Position numbers and translations under genes: made by a program. A stretch of 64,000 bases of DNA from the NCBI GenBank assembly GCA_019359515.1, contig JAHHHC010000003.1, positions 124,001-188,000 on the forward strand, given 5' to 3'. Origin of the DNA: Desmonostoc vinosum HA7617-LM4 (GTDB lineage: Bacteria > Cyanobacteriota > Cyanobacteriia > Cyanobacteriales > Nostocaceae). Shown one piece after another: positions 56,083-63,962 of this stretch (position 1 is its first letter; the number at the start of each line of letters is the position of its first letter). The notes beneath the pieces were generated by a model. That model did no database searches. It was not told the DNA's origin and was given only the letters and a program-made list of their open reading frames with translations.

Positions 56083-56829
56083 TTAAATAAACACTAATGG
56101 TTTATCTTTGAAGGGTGCAAAAGCCACAGCATCAAACTTATATAAACTAGCCGGTCGTCCTGCTCCTCGTGATACTTTAATGCCGGTATCACATAAGAAA
56201 CCTAACTTGAGTAGACGCGCCCGAAAATTAGAATAATCGGAAAAATTTTCACCTAAAACTGTGGTGTATAACTGATATAAATCATTCAAGGTAAAAGTTT
56301 CTGGCAAAACTTCAAAAGCAACTGGGCTATACTCCAATTTATTGCGTAAACGTCTGTGCCCATACGCCAGAATTTCGTTATGATCAAAAGCTAATTGCGG
56401 CACTTGTTTGACTGGATACCAAGCTATGCCAGTGACGCGATCAGCAATTAATTCTGCTTCCTCAAACCGCACCAAGGCAAAGTAACTAACTGATAAATAA
56501 CGCACACCATAGCTATCCCTTGCTTCCCGTGGATCACGATTTGGCCCACCAAAAGTATATAGTTGTTCCAAATAAAGATTGTTCACCTTTATTTTCTCCG
56601 CCATAATTCGATAAGCGGCATCCTCTAAAGATTCTCCCGGACGTACCAAAGTACCGGGAAGACTCCAAGAATTTAAAAATGGTTCTTGCTGTCGCATTAC
56701 TAATAAAACTAACAGCCGATTTTGTGCGGTATCTACAGAAAAAATTACATTGTCAACACCTACCTTGAAATCAGCCAAAGGTTGTTGATTTAACGGAGTT
56801 GAAATTTTTTTTGAGTTGCGTTCTGGCAT
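56083..56829 (-). CDS. nrtR: NrtR-like transcriptional regulator (Nudix plus winged HTH)
   Basis: The 248-residue protein has an N-terminal Nudix-fold domain (residues 20-155) and a C-terminal winged-helix segment (ETFTLNDLYQLYTTVLGENF, then FRARLLKLGFL and GAGRPASLYKF). This is the layout of NrtR repressors of NAD synthesis, which sense ADP-ribose. The Nudix box is degenerate: SLPGTLVRPGESLEDAAYRI followed by MAEKI, with R74-I-M-A-E-K in place of R-E-x-x-E-E. Hydrolysis is therefore unlikely and a pure sensor role likely. Its first 40 bases overlap the end of nadD. A matching GGT-N7-ACC palindrome lies before pncB. It might instead be a Nudix hydrolase, but the neighbourhood argues for NrtR. 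Confidence 0.87.
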   Translation of the reverse strand: MPERNSKKISTPLNQQPLADFKVGVDNVIFSVDTAQNRLLVLLVMRQQEPFLNSWSLPGTLVRPGESLEDAAYRIMAEKIKVNNLYLEQLYTFGGPNRDPREARDSYGVRYLSVSYFALVRFEEAELIADRVTGIAWYPVKQVPQLAFDHNEILAYGHRRLRNKLEYSPVAFEVLPETFTLNDLYQLYTTVLGENFSDYSNFRARLLKLGFLCDTGIKVSRGAGRPASLYKFDAVAFAPFKDKPLVFI

Positions 56830-57392
56830 TTGTACAAATGCTGTTGATTAATATAAGCGACTACAGGAGGGGTAAGGGCTTCAGGATTTCCATGTTCGCG
56901 ATACGCCGTTGAGGAAATATCCAAACCCGTAATAGCGGCGATCGCAATTTTCCCTCCCTGTTTTTCCACTGCCTCCAAACTAGATTTATCTATTGCATAT
57001 CCCGGTCGTGGCACAATCAATAATTGCACTTGCTGTAACAAATCTTCAATATGATACCAACGCGGCAATTGTTCGAGTAAATCTGAACCGATAACTAATG
57101 TCAAATCAGCATTTGTACCCCAATGTAGTTTCGCTTTCTCCACTGTTTCCAGTGTTCTAAAGTTACTCAATTTTTGCTCTAAAGCAATGTTGTGCTGTGG
57201 TGCGTCTATATCATTAATCAAAAGTTGCAGCATTGCCGCCCGATGTGACAAAGGCGTTTGATGTGACTTAAACGGGTTATCTGCTGCCCAAACCGCTACG
57301 TAATCATAAAACTCAGACAACCAACTCAGAATCGCCTGATGTCCAGCAGTTGGTGGATCGGCACTAGTACCAAACAAAGCAATCCTCATCAT
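56790..57392 (-). CDS. nadD: Nicotinate-nucleotide adenylyltransferase
   Basis: The 200-residue enzyme transfers AMP from ATP to nicotinate mononucleotide, giving deamido-NAD. The nucleotidyltransferase signature is GTSADPPTAGHQAILSWL, in which the usual first His of H-x-G-H is Thr. The second motif is LDISSTAYREHGNPEALTPP (the ISSTxIR region). The middle contains LTLVIGSDLLEQLPRWY. Its 3' end overlaps nrtR, and pncB lies 108 bases upstream on the same strand, so the three are an operon in biochemical order. Start MMRIALFG could begin at either Met. Confidence 0.93.
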   Translation of the reverse strand: MMRIALFGTSADPPTAGHQAILSWLSEFYDYVAVWAADNPFKSHQTPLSHRAAMLQLLINDIDAPQHNIALEQKLSNFRTLETVEKAKLHWGTNADLTLVIGSDLLEQLPRWYHIEDLLQQVQLLIVPRPGYAIDKSSLEAVEKQGGKIAIAAITGLDISSTAYREHGNPEALTPPVVAYINQQHLYKCQNATQKKFQLR

Positions 57393-57500
57393 TTACCTCT
57401 GACTGGGGAATTGGGAACTTGTACTGAGCAAAGTCGTACCCCTGCAAGCTACGCGTAGCGTCTTTGACAGGAGAAGTATGGGGAATGGGTAAAGAACTTT

Positions 57501-58925
57501 TCATACTTGCTTTGTGCTTTTGATTCGTTTTTTAGTCTCCTCAGTCAACACCCGTAATCCTTCCGAAATCTCAACATACACCCCAACAGGATGATCTAAA
57601 CGCCGCGTCTGTTGTGGCAAACTAGCAACTGAGATGGCGGTACGTTGGCGAATTGCTGTCAAAGTTTCTGGTGGTTGTATTTGCTTACCTTCTTGCATTA
57701 CTAACTGCAATAAGGGTTTTGCTTCCAGAAAATTTTCATCTACCAATCCCAACCTGTCTGTCTTTAACTTACCTCCCGATGTCAATGAGCGAAAAATCTG
57801 CTTACGCCCTGGATATGTGCCTTTCCCACTTGAGTTTTTCATGACTGGGATGCCATCTATTTCTACAAGTTTGTAAACTCCATTTACAGGTGAACCCGTG
57901 ACTAGTTTTGTTCCCAATCCATAACCATCAATCTCGGCCTGTGCTGCTTTTAGCCTGGCAATTTCCCACTCGTCTAAGTCACCACTAGCAAAAATGGGTA
58001 CATTGGGAAGGAGCGATCGCACCTGTTTAGATAAGCTAACTAAATCTCCTGAGTCTAATCTGACACCAGTTAATTTAATTTCCCCAGAATTTACTTTTTG
58101 AGCTAAGCGTTGGGCAGCAGCAACCGTATCGTATGTATCAATCAACAATGGCGCACCCGGAAAATATCGATGAAACGCGCTAAATGCCCGCTCTTCAGAG
58201 CCTTCGATTGCTGATAGTGCCATCACCAGAGCGTGAGCCATCGTACCACTTGGTAGCTGTCCTAGTTGTAGCGCTGCTAACACATTTGAAGTGGCATCCA
58301 AACCACCTGCCAAAGCCGCCCGCGCCGCCCACAATGAGGCTTGAGGACTAAATGCCCTTCTAGTACCAAATTCCAGGAGTGTTGCTTGCTCTCCTGCAAC
58401 ATCGCGTAACCTTGCTGCCCTACTTGCAATTAAAGTTTGGTAATTAATAGTATTTAATAAATAAGTTTCTACGAGCTGTGCTTGCCAAAGAGGTGCTTCT
58501 ATCCGTAACAAAGGTTGATTGGCAAACACTGCTGTGCCTTCAGGTACTGCCCAAACATCCCCGGTAAAACGCCCCTGGGCTAACAGTGACCAAAAGCGAT
58601 CGCCCGCCTGAGCAAAAATTCCCGTCGCCTGCAAAGCTGCAATCTGAGCAGAACTAAAACGGAATTTTGTCAAATATTCCAACGCTTGCGCTAGCCCCAT
58701 GGCAATTAAATAACCAAAATCCTCTGGCAACCGCCTGACAAACAACTCAAAGCTTGCCTTGCGTTGTTCTATACCTTCACCTGTGTAACAAGCCGCCATC
58801 GTCAATTGGTAAAGGTCAGTCAGTAAGCTGTAGTCATCCGCACAGAGGTTCAGTTCTTGAGTGGGGTAACTTTGCAGTTGCTGAGTATTGGTATGTACAT
58901 AGCCTAAATCTGAAAAAGTTGTCAT
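57501..58925 (-). CDS. pncB: Nicotinate phosphoribosyltransferase
   Basis: This enzyme makes nicotinate mononucleotide from nicotinate and PRPP, the entry point of the Preiss-Handler salvage route; 474 residues. Family signatures are LLTDLYQLTMAACYTGEGIE, the LLEFGTRRAFSPQASLWAAR motif, GTMAHALVMALS and the run LTGVRLDSGDLVSLSKQVRS, then IFASGDLDEWEIARLK and GYGLGTKLVTG. It is first in the NAD operon and its start codon lies 29 bases downstream of a long palindrome that fits an NrtR operator. It should be derepressed when ADP-ribose (a sign of NAD turnover) accumulates, if the regulator behaves as in other bacteria. Confidence 0.95.
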   Translation of the reverse strand: MTTFSDLGYVHTNTQQLQSYPTQELNLCADDYSLLTDLYQLTMAACYTGEGIEQRKASFELFVRRLPEDFGYLIAMGLAQALEYLTKFRFSSAQIAALQATGIFAQAGDRFWSLLAQGRFTGDVWAVPEGTAVFANQPLLRIEAPLWQAQLVETYLLNTINYQTLIASRAARLRDVAGEQATLLEFGTRRAFSPQASLWAARAALAGGLDATSNVLAALQLGQLPSGTMAHALVMALSAIEGSEERAFSAFHRYFPGAPLLIDTYDTVAAAQRLAQKVNSGEIKLTGVRLDSGDLVSLSKQVRSLLPNVPIFASGDLDEWEIARLKAAQAEIDGYGLGTKLVTGSPVNGVYKLVEIDGIPVMKNSSGKGTYPGRKQIFRSLTSGGKLKTDRLGLVDENFLEAKPLLQLVMQEGKQIQPPETLTAIRQRTAISVASLPQQTRRLDHPVGVYVEISEGLRVLTEETKKRIKSTKQV

Positions 58926-59441
58926 CAGAACTCCCTTACAAGAATGCTTCTTCTATTTATGGTAATATTCACCATAAATAATGTCAACTATCAAAAAAAC
59001 TAGTTAGTATATTGTTGAGATACATGGTATTTACGGTTGGATTAATATTGTGTTTATTAATTATTTAACATATTTTAATAGTTTTCTATAAATAATGGAG
59101 AATGGGGAATAATAGTAATAACTAAGTCGCCCACAAGTGGTGGCAAGTTTTTAAACCTTTACATTTTTCGATAAATTAAAGGGAATTACATCGATATAGC
59201 GATCCGTTTCGGAGTTTCAAGCAAATTTGTCCCCTATTCCCTATTCCCTATTCCCTAATTAAGTTACAATTAGAGTCAAAGGGAAAAGTTAGAGTAGTGA
59301 ACAAGTTGAAGTATTGCAAACATATCTGAAAAACTATTGCAGATATTCTCAATATATTGAGAAGTAGAGCGAGTGAAGAATATCAGAATTAGAGTATAAA
59401 CATCACAATTAAAGCGACTCAAAAAAAGGAGTCTTAATATT
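58926..59441. other. Intergenic region with NAD-operon promoter
   Basis: No gene is seen. The left end holds the palindrome ahead of pncB. Further right there is a repeat series (ccctattccctattccctat near 59232) and AT-rich sequence before the small gene at 59442, which presumably includes its promoter. Confidence 0.5.
58954..58980 (-). promoter_or_regulatory. Candidate NrtR operator upstream of pncB
   Basis: A perfect inverted repeat of ten bases per arm (tatttatggt and accataaata) with a seven-base centre (aatattc) lies 29 bases before the pncB ATG. NrtR sites in several bacterial groups share a GT-N7-AC core, and this site is GGT-N7-ACC. With nrtR in the same operon, autoregulation is expected. 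Not tested by comparison with other genomes. Confidence 0.78.
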
Positions 59442-59594
59442 ATGGCTATTTCCAGAATCATTGCTCGTGTAACTCAGTATATTTCTGAAGCCGTAATGCG
59501 GATTTTTGGCCCTACTGATGATGCTTATCCTTCGATAGGCGTACAACCTTTTACAGGCGATCCTTACAAAGAAGGCACAGCTGATAATTGGTAG
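59442..59594 (+). CDS. Conserved small protein (50 aa)
   Basis: The frame starts with ATG preceded by AAGGAG ten bases upstream and encodes MAISRIIARVTQYISEAVMR, then IFGPTDDAYPSIGVQPFTGD and PYKEGTADNW. The first 23 residues form an amphipathic helix; the rest is Pro/Gly/Asp-rich and extended. I recall similar short proteins in many cyanobacteria but know no function. A terminator hairpin follows within 60 bases. Good ribosome-binding site, clean ends and distinct composition support a real gene. Confidence 0.75.
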   Translation: MAISRIIARVTQYISEAVMRIFGPTDDAYPSIGVQPFTGDPYKEGTADNW

Positions 59595-59651
59595 ATGACG
59601 CCACAGCAAAACATTAATAAATAAATGACATTTTAAAATGTGACTGATTAC

Positions 59652-59681
59652 AAGGCATGATGTTCTTCTCATGCCTTTTTG
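59652..59681. terminator. Hairpin terminator between convergent genes
   Basis: A perfect nine-base stem (aaggcatga / tcatgcctt) with an eight-base loop is followed by TTT on the plus strand and by T-rich sequence after the arm. It ends the 50-residue gene and lies seven bases from the stop of the DUF5615 gene, so it may serve both. Confidence 0.82.
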
Positions 59682-59687
59682 CTTATA

Positions 59688-60101
59688 TTATAGGTATTCT
59701 TGAATAACGAAAACTTGTCGGCTGGATTTGGGTTGGTTCTGCTTTTTGACGCGAATCAGGCGATTTTGCAGTGCGATCGCCCAAGTAAGACTTTGTGACT
59801 TAATATCTTGTAAGTAGGCGTGGAGAGTTTGAGTTTGTCCTAAATAGTCTCTATCAGTTTTGCAGATAATGATGCCGTTGTGAGCAATGCCGCTATTATG
59901 TAAAGCAATAAAGTCGTCACGGTTAAGAGTGATGACAATTCGCTGGTTTTGTGTCGCAAAAATTAGAACTTCCTCATCAGGGATACCTTGATTTGCTTGT
60001 CCTGCTTCGTAGGAAGTGAGGACATCGTAGCCTAACTGCCGCAGTTCTCTGACTATATCCATAGGAAAATTCTCATTAGAGTAAAGCTTAACCATCATCA
60101 T
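59688..60101 (-). CDS. DUF5615 PIN-like protein (toxin of a DUF433 pair)
   Basis: The 137-residue protein has the Mut7-C/PIN-like DUF5615 pattern: KLYSNENFPMDIVRELRQLG with the first acidic residue, then DVLTSYEAGQANQGIPDEEV, and IVITLNRDDFIALHN with the catalytic-type Asp pair. This family is predicted to be a VapC-like ribonuclease and is regularly paired with DUF433. It overlaps the upstream DUF433 gene by 14 bases, so the two are cotranslated. The DUF5615 C-terminus here is about 20 residues longer than typical (RVKKQNQPKSSRQVFVIQEY). Confidence 0.88.
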   Translation of the reverse strand: MMMVKLYSNENFPMDIVRELRQLGYDVLTSYEAGQANQGIPDEEVLIFATQNQRIVITLNRDDFIALHNSGIAHNGIIICKTDRDYLGQTQTLHAYLQDIKSQSLTWAIALQNRLIRVKKQNQPKSSRQVFVIQEYL

Positions 60102-60417
60102 CCTCAGTGAAGGTGATGATTGCTCGATCTAATTGTTCTTGGTGCTGTTCATAATAAGTCCAGGCAGCTTGTAGATCATTATGGGTTAGGGTAGGATAGT
60201 TTCGCAGTAACTCTTCTTCATCTGCTCCCTGTTGGCGAAAAGCCACTAGCGTCCATACAGGGATGCGCGTGTTGCGAATGCGCGGCTGTCCACCGCAGAC
60301 ACCGACTGTCACTTGAATTGGCTGGTTGCTTAGTCGCTGTTGTAAAAAGATGCGCTCTTCTAGAGTGAGAGATTCAATAATTTGTACTAGTGAATCAACT
60401 AATCGCGTGTTCATCAT
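60088..60417 (-). CDS. DUF433 antitoxin-like protein
   Basis: The 109-residue protein has a helical N-terminus (LVQIIESLTLEERIFLQQRL) and the DUF433 winged-helix core: GVCGGQPRIRNTRIPVWTLV then GADEEELLRNYPTLTHNDLQ and AAWTYYEQHQEQLDRAI. DUF433 proteins are VapB-like DNA-binding antitoxins. The pair with DUF5615 is common in cyanobacteria. It starts 13 bases after the gene upstream (60430), so it may share a transcript with the papain-fold toxin group. Confidence 0.88.
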   Translation of the reverse strand: MMNTRLVDSLVQIIESLTLEERIFLQQRLSNQPIQVTVGVCGGQPRIRNTRIPVWTLVAFRQQGADEEELLRNYPTLTHNDLQAAWTYYEQHQEQLDRAIITFTEDDDG

Positions 60418-60429
60418 TATTTTTATTGA

Positions 60430-60780
60430 TTACTTTCGCAGCTTTTCCACTTGGTTATTATCTATAATATTTGGCTGCTGATTAATGAATTCTTCAAATA
60501 AGCTAAAAAATCTGTCTACTGCACTTCGTTCATCCGCAGAATTAAAGAGAATGATACTTGCCCATAATTGTCCAGTTTCAACCTGAAATTTTTCTCTAAT
60601 CCATTGTAAAAATTTTTGAAACTCGCTCTCTTGTTCGGTTAAAGGTATACCAAGTTCGCGCCGAGCAAAATAGTATCCATCCAAAAATGCCTGAAGATTG
60701 AAGATGGAATGTCTGCCTAGATACATTGCAGGTCTTTTTTTTATCTTTTGTAGTAAATCGTATAGATTATCCATACTCAA
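60430..60780 (-). CDS. Possible immunity protein (116 aa)
   Basis: The product has a pattern I associate with small immunity-type proteins of polymorphic toxin systems: LLQKIKKRPAMYLGRHSIFN then LQAFLDGYYFARRELGIPLT, and a C-terminal helix RFFSLFEEFINQQ. The K-x-R-P-x-M-Y-L-G motif recurs in such proteins. It begins 18 bases after the stop of the papain-fold toxin gene, which is the usual place for an immunity gene. No name can be given with certainty. Start could be the second Met (MDNLYDLL). Confidence 0.68.
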   Translation of the reverse strand: MSMDNLYDLLQKIKKRPAMYLGRHSIFNLQAFLDGYYFARRELGIPLTEQESEFQKFLQWIREKFQVETGQLWASIILFNSADERSAVDRFFSLFEEFINQQPNIIDNNQVEKLRK

Positions 60781-60798
60781 CTCACTTAATGGCTTGAT

Positions 60799-61173
60799 TC
60801 AAAAGTAAATTTCGGTTATTTGAAATTCTTTCCCTATATCTAGAATGGGTGAATAGAGATTTTGCATCCAATGCAATCTAGTAATTCCTTGATAGTGGAT
60901 GTTATCAAAGACAACTTCAATACTATCTATTTCAATGAGAATACCTTCATGATGGCCAGTGGTAGCAATCAATTCTCCAATACTATCATCATAGATTCTG
61001 CCGTAGATTGGATCTTGTGAGCCTGTATCCAATTTAATGTGCTTACCATGAACTCCTTGTGATACTAAAAATTTTTTCATGGCTCTGGCACAAAGAATAC
61101 AATCAAAAATTCCGTAATTCCTGGCAATCTGAATAATTTGTTGATAGATGACATCATCTTTCTTCAAAATCAT
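60799..61173 (-). CDS. Papain-fold toxin (Tox-PL-2 type)
   Basis: The 124-residue protein matches the small papain-fold toxin family. The catalytic Cys is in NYGIFDCILCARAMKKFLVS, the His in ELIATTGHHEGILIEIDSIE, and the Asp/Asn in VEVVFDNIHYQGITRLHWMQ. The segment HGKHIKLDTGSQDPIYGRIY is family-typical. Such domains act as proteases or deamidases at the end of polymorphic toxins, and in cyanobacteria also occur as stand-alone genes. Its ATG overlaps the stop of a 30-codon frame upstream by one base. The next gene downstream may be its immunity protein. Confidence 0.82.
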   Translation of the reverse strand: MILKKDDVIYQQIIQIARNYGIFDCILCARAMKKFLVSQGVHGKHIKLDTGSQDPIYGRIYDDSIGELIATTGHHEGILIEIDSIEVVFDNIHYQGITRLHWMQNLYSPILDIGKEFQITEIYF

Positions 61174-61265
61174 TAATTATCTTGCATACAGTCAGCTATA
61201 GTAATTTGTACAGTAATAAGTTGCTGATTTTCATCCATTACGTAATTTTTGGTTATTTCTAGCAT
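61173..61265 (-). CDS. Short leader frame, possibly a truncated antitoxin
   Basis: A 30-codon frame reads MLEITKNYVMDENQQLITVQ and ends ITIADCMQDN; its TAA overlaps the ATG of the papain-fold toxin by one base. The wording (KNYVxDENxxxxxVQIxI) resembles the N-terminus of small Phd/RelB-type antitoxins found ahead of toxins in cyanobacteria, but the rest is missing. The frame is open back to the stop of the kinase gene. It may be a real coupling peptide or a remnant. Confidence 0.45.
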   Translation of the reverse strand: MLEITKNYVMDENQQLITVQITIADCMQDN

Positions 61266-61325
61266 TTTTTTAACATCAGATTGTTTGCAAATTCTATTTA
61301 CTATTTTGACGCTGTTATTACACAA

Positions 61326-63962
61326 CTAGCTGCGTCGCCAAATTTTGATATTTCCGCTACCATCACCAGCAGCCAGCCAATTTCCATCGAGGCTAAAGGC
61401 GATGGAATGAACTGAGTCAAAATGACTGAGAGTGGAAATTGTTGCACCTGTTGTCATTTGCCATAATTTGATAGTTTTATCAGAACTACCACTAGCCAGT
61501 ATTTGCCCATTATTACTAAAAGTGATATGTGTAACTCGTTCGGAATGACCTTTTAGGGTAAGAATTTCTGTGCCTGTTTGCACATTCCATAGTTTGATAG
61601 TTTTGTCACTACTACCACTAGCCAGCATTTGCCCATCACTACTAATGGTGATGCAATTAACCCAGCCGGAATGACCTTTTAGGGTAAGAATTTCTGTGCC
61701 TGTTTGCACATTCCACAGTTTGATAGTTTTGTCACTACTACCACTAGCCAAAATTTGCTCATCACTACTGATGATGACAGATTCAACTCCACTAGAATGA
61801 CCTTTTAGGGTGCGAATTTCTCTACCCGTTTGCACATTCCACAGCTTGATAGTTTTATCAGAACTACCACTAGCCAGTATTTGCCCATCACTAGTAAAAG
61901 CAACAGAAAAAACCCTGTCAGAATGACCTTTTAGGGTGCGAATTTCTTTACCCGTTTGCACATTCCACAGTTTGATAGTCTTGTCGTTACTACCAGTAGC
62001 CAGTATTTGCCCATCGCTAGTAAAAGCGACAGAAGTAACTGACAGGGAATGACCAGTGAAAGTGTAAATTTCTCTATTGGTTGCTATAGACCACAGCTTG
62101 ATACTGGCACCACTACTAATAGCCAGAATTTGTTGATCATCAATGAAGGCTACGGAACTAACTGATCGAGAATGACCAGTGAGAGTGCGAATTTCCTTAC
62201 CTGTAGCTACTTGCCAAAGTTTGATACTGGCATCACTACCACTAGCCAAAACTTGCTCATCACAACTGAAGGCTACGGAACTAACTGACCGAGAATGACC
62301 AGTGAGAGTGCGAATTTCTTTAGCTGTTTGCACTTCCCATACTTTGATAGTTTTGTCATGACTACCACTAACCAGAATTCGCCCATCACTATTGAAGGTA
62401 ATGGAATTAACCCAACCGGAATGACCAATGAGAGTGCGAATTTCCGTACATGTTTCCATTTCCCACAGTTTAATAGTGTTGTCATGACTACCAGTAGCCA
62501 GAATTCGCCCATCGCTACTAAAGGCGATGCAATTAACCCAGCCAGAATGACCACTAAGGGTACAAATTTGTCTACCAGTTGCTACTTCCCATAGTTTAAT
62601 CGTGTAGTAATAACTACCACTAGCTAGAAGTTGCCCATCACTACTAAAGGCGATCGGATTACTATAGTAGGAATGAGCAGCGAGGGTACGAATTTCTCTA
62701 CCTGTTTGCACTTCCCATAGTTTAATAGTTTGATCATGACTACTGCTAGCCAGAATTTGCCCATCACTATTGAAGGCGACGGAATAAACATGGGAAGAAT
62801 GACCTTTTAGGGTGCGAATTTCTCTACCAGTTGCCACTTCCCATAGTTTGATAGTGTTGTCCGAGCTACTCCTAGCCAGAATTTGTCCATTACTATTGAA
62901 GGCAACGGAATAAATATGGGAAGAATGACCAGTGTTCGCGTAGCCTTCCTTCGGAAGGGTGCGGATAAGTTGAAATGTAGTTGATGAAAACAAGTGAATT
63001 ACTGAATCTGCTACACTTGCTAAGATATCTTCCTTGGGGCTAAGGGCTATCTTTCCAGAAATCCCCAGAATCTTGTGAACGCATTCCCAAGATGGGGGCG
63101 TGTAGGGAGGAGATGTTACAGGTTGTGTTGATGCTACTATCCCCGCATCCAATAAATCTAACCATTCCTGCACCGATTGGGGACGAAACTTGTAATTTAA
63201 CGCCATTCCCCTCATAACTGCCTCATTCACCCGATCGCCTACACTCGAATTCAATTCTTTAGGCGATCGCATGGTAAAATTTTGCAGTCTAGCTGGCGCT
63301 GGCATCGGCAATTCTCCACTCAGCAAAGAGTACAACGTGGCGGCTAAGGCGTAAACATCAATATATTCTCCCCGTTCGGCATTAGGTGCATACTGTTCTG
63401 GAGGCGCATAACCATGAGTAACACTCTCTGTATGCTGTAAAACTGCACCGGCAATAAATTGTCTAGCAAGACCAAAGTCAATTAGTACGGCCTCTGGTTT
63501 ACCCGCACGCATCATAATATTACTCGGCTTTAAATCCCGATGTAGTAAGCCGCGATCATGAACTACAGTTAAAGCTTCGCCAATTTGCCTAATATATTGC
63601 AGTGCTTCGGCTTCTGGTAATGCTCCTTTTTCAGTTATCAGCTTCCCTAAATCTTCGCCTTCGATATACTCCATCACCATGCAGGGAAAATTACCTTCAT
63701 CAAAGGCATTTTCTACCTGTACAATATGAGGATGGTGACACAAAGCCAGTCGAAAAGCTTCATCTTGAAAGTCTTGCCGTAATTTATCTTGATGTGATAT
63801 CCAGTCAGGATGATTGAGGATTTGTTCTCTGAGGGTTTTGATGACTCGCAACTGGTCGCGTCGATTTTTCGCCAGATAGGTTATACCTATGCCACCTTCG
63901 CCTAATTTTCTCTCGATGATGTAGCGATCGCCAAATAACTGCTGTCCTGGATTCCACACCAT
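61326..63962 (-). CDS. Ser/Thr protein kinase with 14 WD40 repeats
   Basis: The 878-residue protein has an N-terminal Hanks-type kinase (residues 12-270): glycine loop KLGEGGIGITYLAKN, Lys in RVIKTL, catalytic loop LLHRDLKPSNIMMRAGKP, DFGLARQF, and APPEQYAP in place of the usual APE. After a short linker there are 14 WD40 repeats of about 42 residues (SDKTIKLWNVQTGTEI type), enough for two seven-bladed propellers. The first is degenerate and the later ones nearly identical. Cyanobacterial kinase-WD40 proteins are cytoplasmic signalling proteins of mostly unknown target. There is no transmembrane segment. Confidence 0.95.
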   Translation of the reverse strand: MVWNPGQQLFGDRYIIERKLGEGGIGITYLAKNRRDQLRVIKTLREQILNHPDWISHQDKLRQDFQDEAFRLALCHHPHIVQVENAFDEGNFPCMVMEYIEGEDLGKLITEKGALPEAEALQYIRQIGEALTVVHDRGLLHRDLKPSNIMMRAGKPEAVLIDFGLARQFIAGAVLQHTESVTHGYAPPEQYAPNAERGEYIDVYALAATLYSLLSGELPMPAPARLQNFTMRSPKELNSSVGDRVNEAVMRGMALNYKFRPQSVQEWLDLLDAGIVASTQPVTSPPYTPPSWECVHKILGISGKIALSPKEDILASVADSVIHLFSSTTFQLIRTLPKEGYANTGHSSHIYSVAFNSNGQILARSSSDNTIKLWEVATGREIRTLKGHSSHVYSVAFNSDGQILASSSHDQTIKLWEVQTGREIRTLAAHSYYSNPIAFSSDGQLLASGSYYYTIKLWEVATGRQICTLSGHSGWVNCIAFSSDGRILATGSHDNTIKLWEMETCTEIRTLIGHSGWVNSITFNSDGRILVSGSHDKTIKVWEVQTAKEIRTLTGHSRSVSSVAFSCDEQVLASGSDASIKLWQVATGKEIRTLTGHSRSVSSVAFIDDQQILAISSGASIKLWSIATNREIYTFTGHSLSVTSVAFTSDGQILATGSNDKTIKLWNVQTGKEIRTLKGHSDRVFSVAFTSDGQILASGSSDKTIKLWNVQTGREIRTLKGHSSGVESVIISSDEQILASGSSDKTIKLWNVQTGTEILTLKGHSGWVNCITISSDGQMLASGSSDKTIKLWNVQTGTEILTLKGHSERVTHITFSNNGQILASGSSDKTIKLWQMTTGATISTLSHFDSVHSIAFSLDGNWLAAGDGSGNIKIWRRS
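61338..63000 (-). repeat. WD40-coding tandem repeats in the kinase gene
   Basis: Units of 126 bases (some 120 or 123) are repeated, each containing a form of catagtttgatagtttt on the plus strand. Units 8-12 (61450-62060) are the most alike, with several 20-base blocks identical between neighbours. This indicates recent amplification or gene conversion. Confidence 0.85.
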
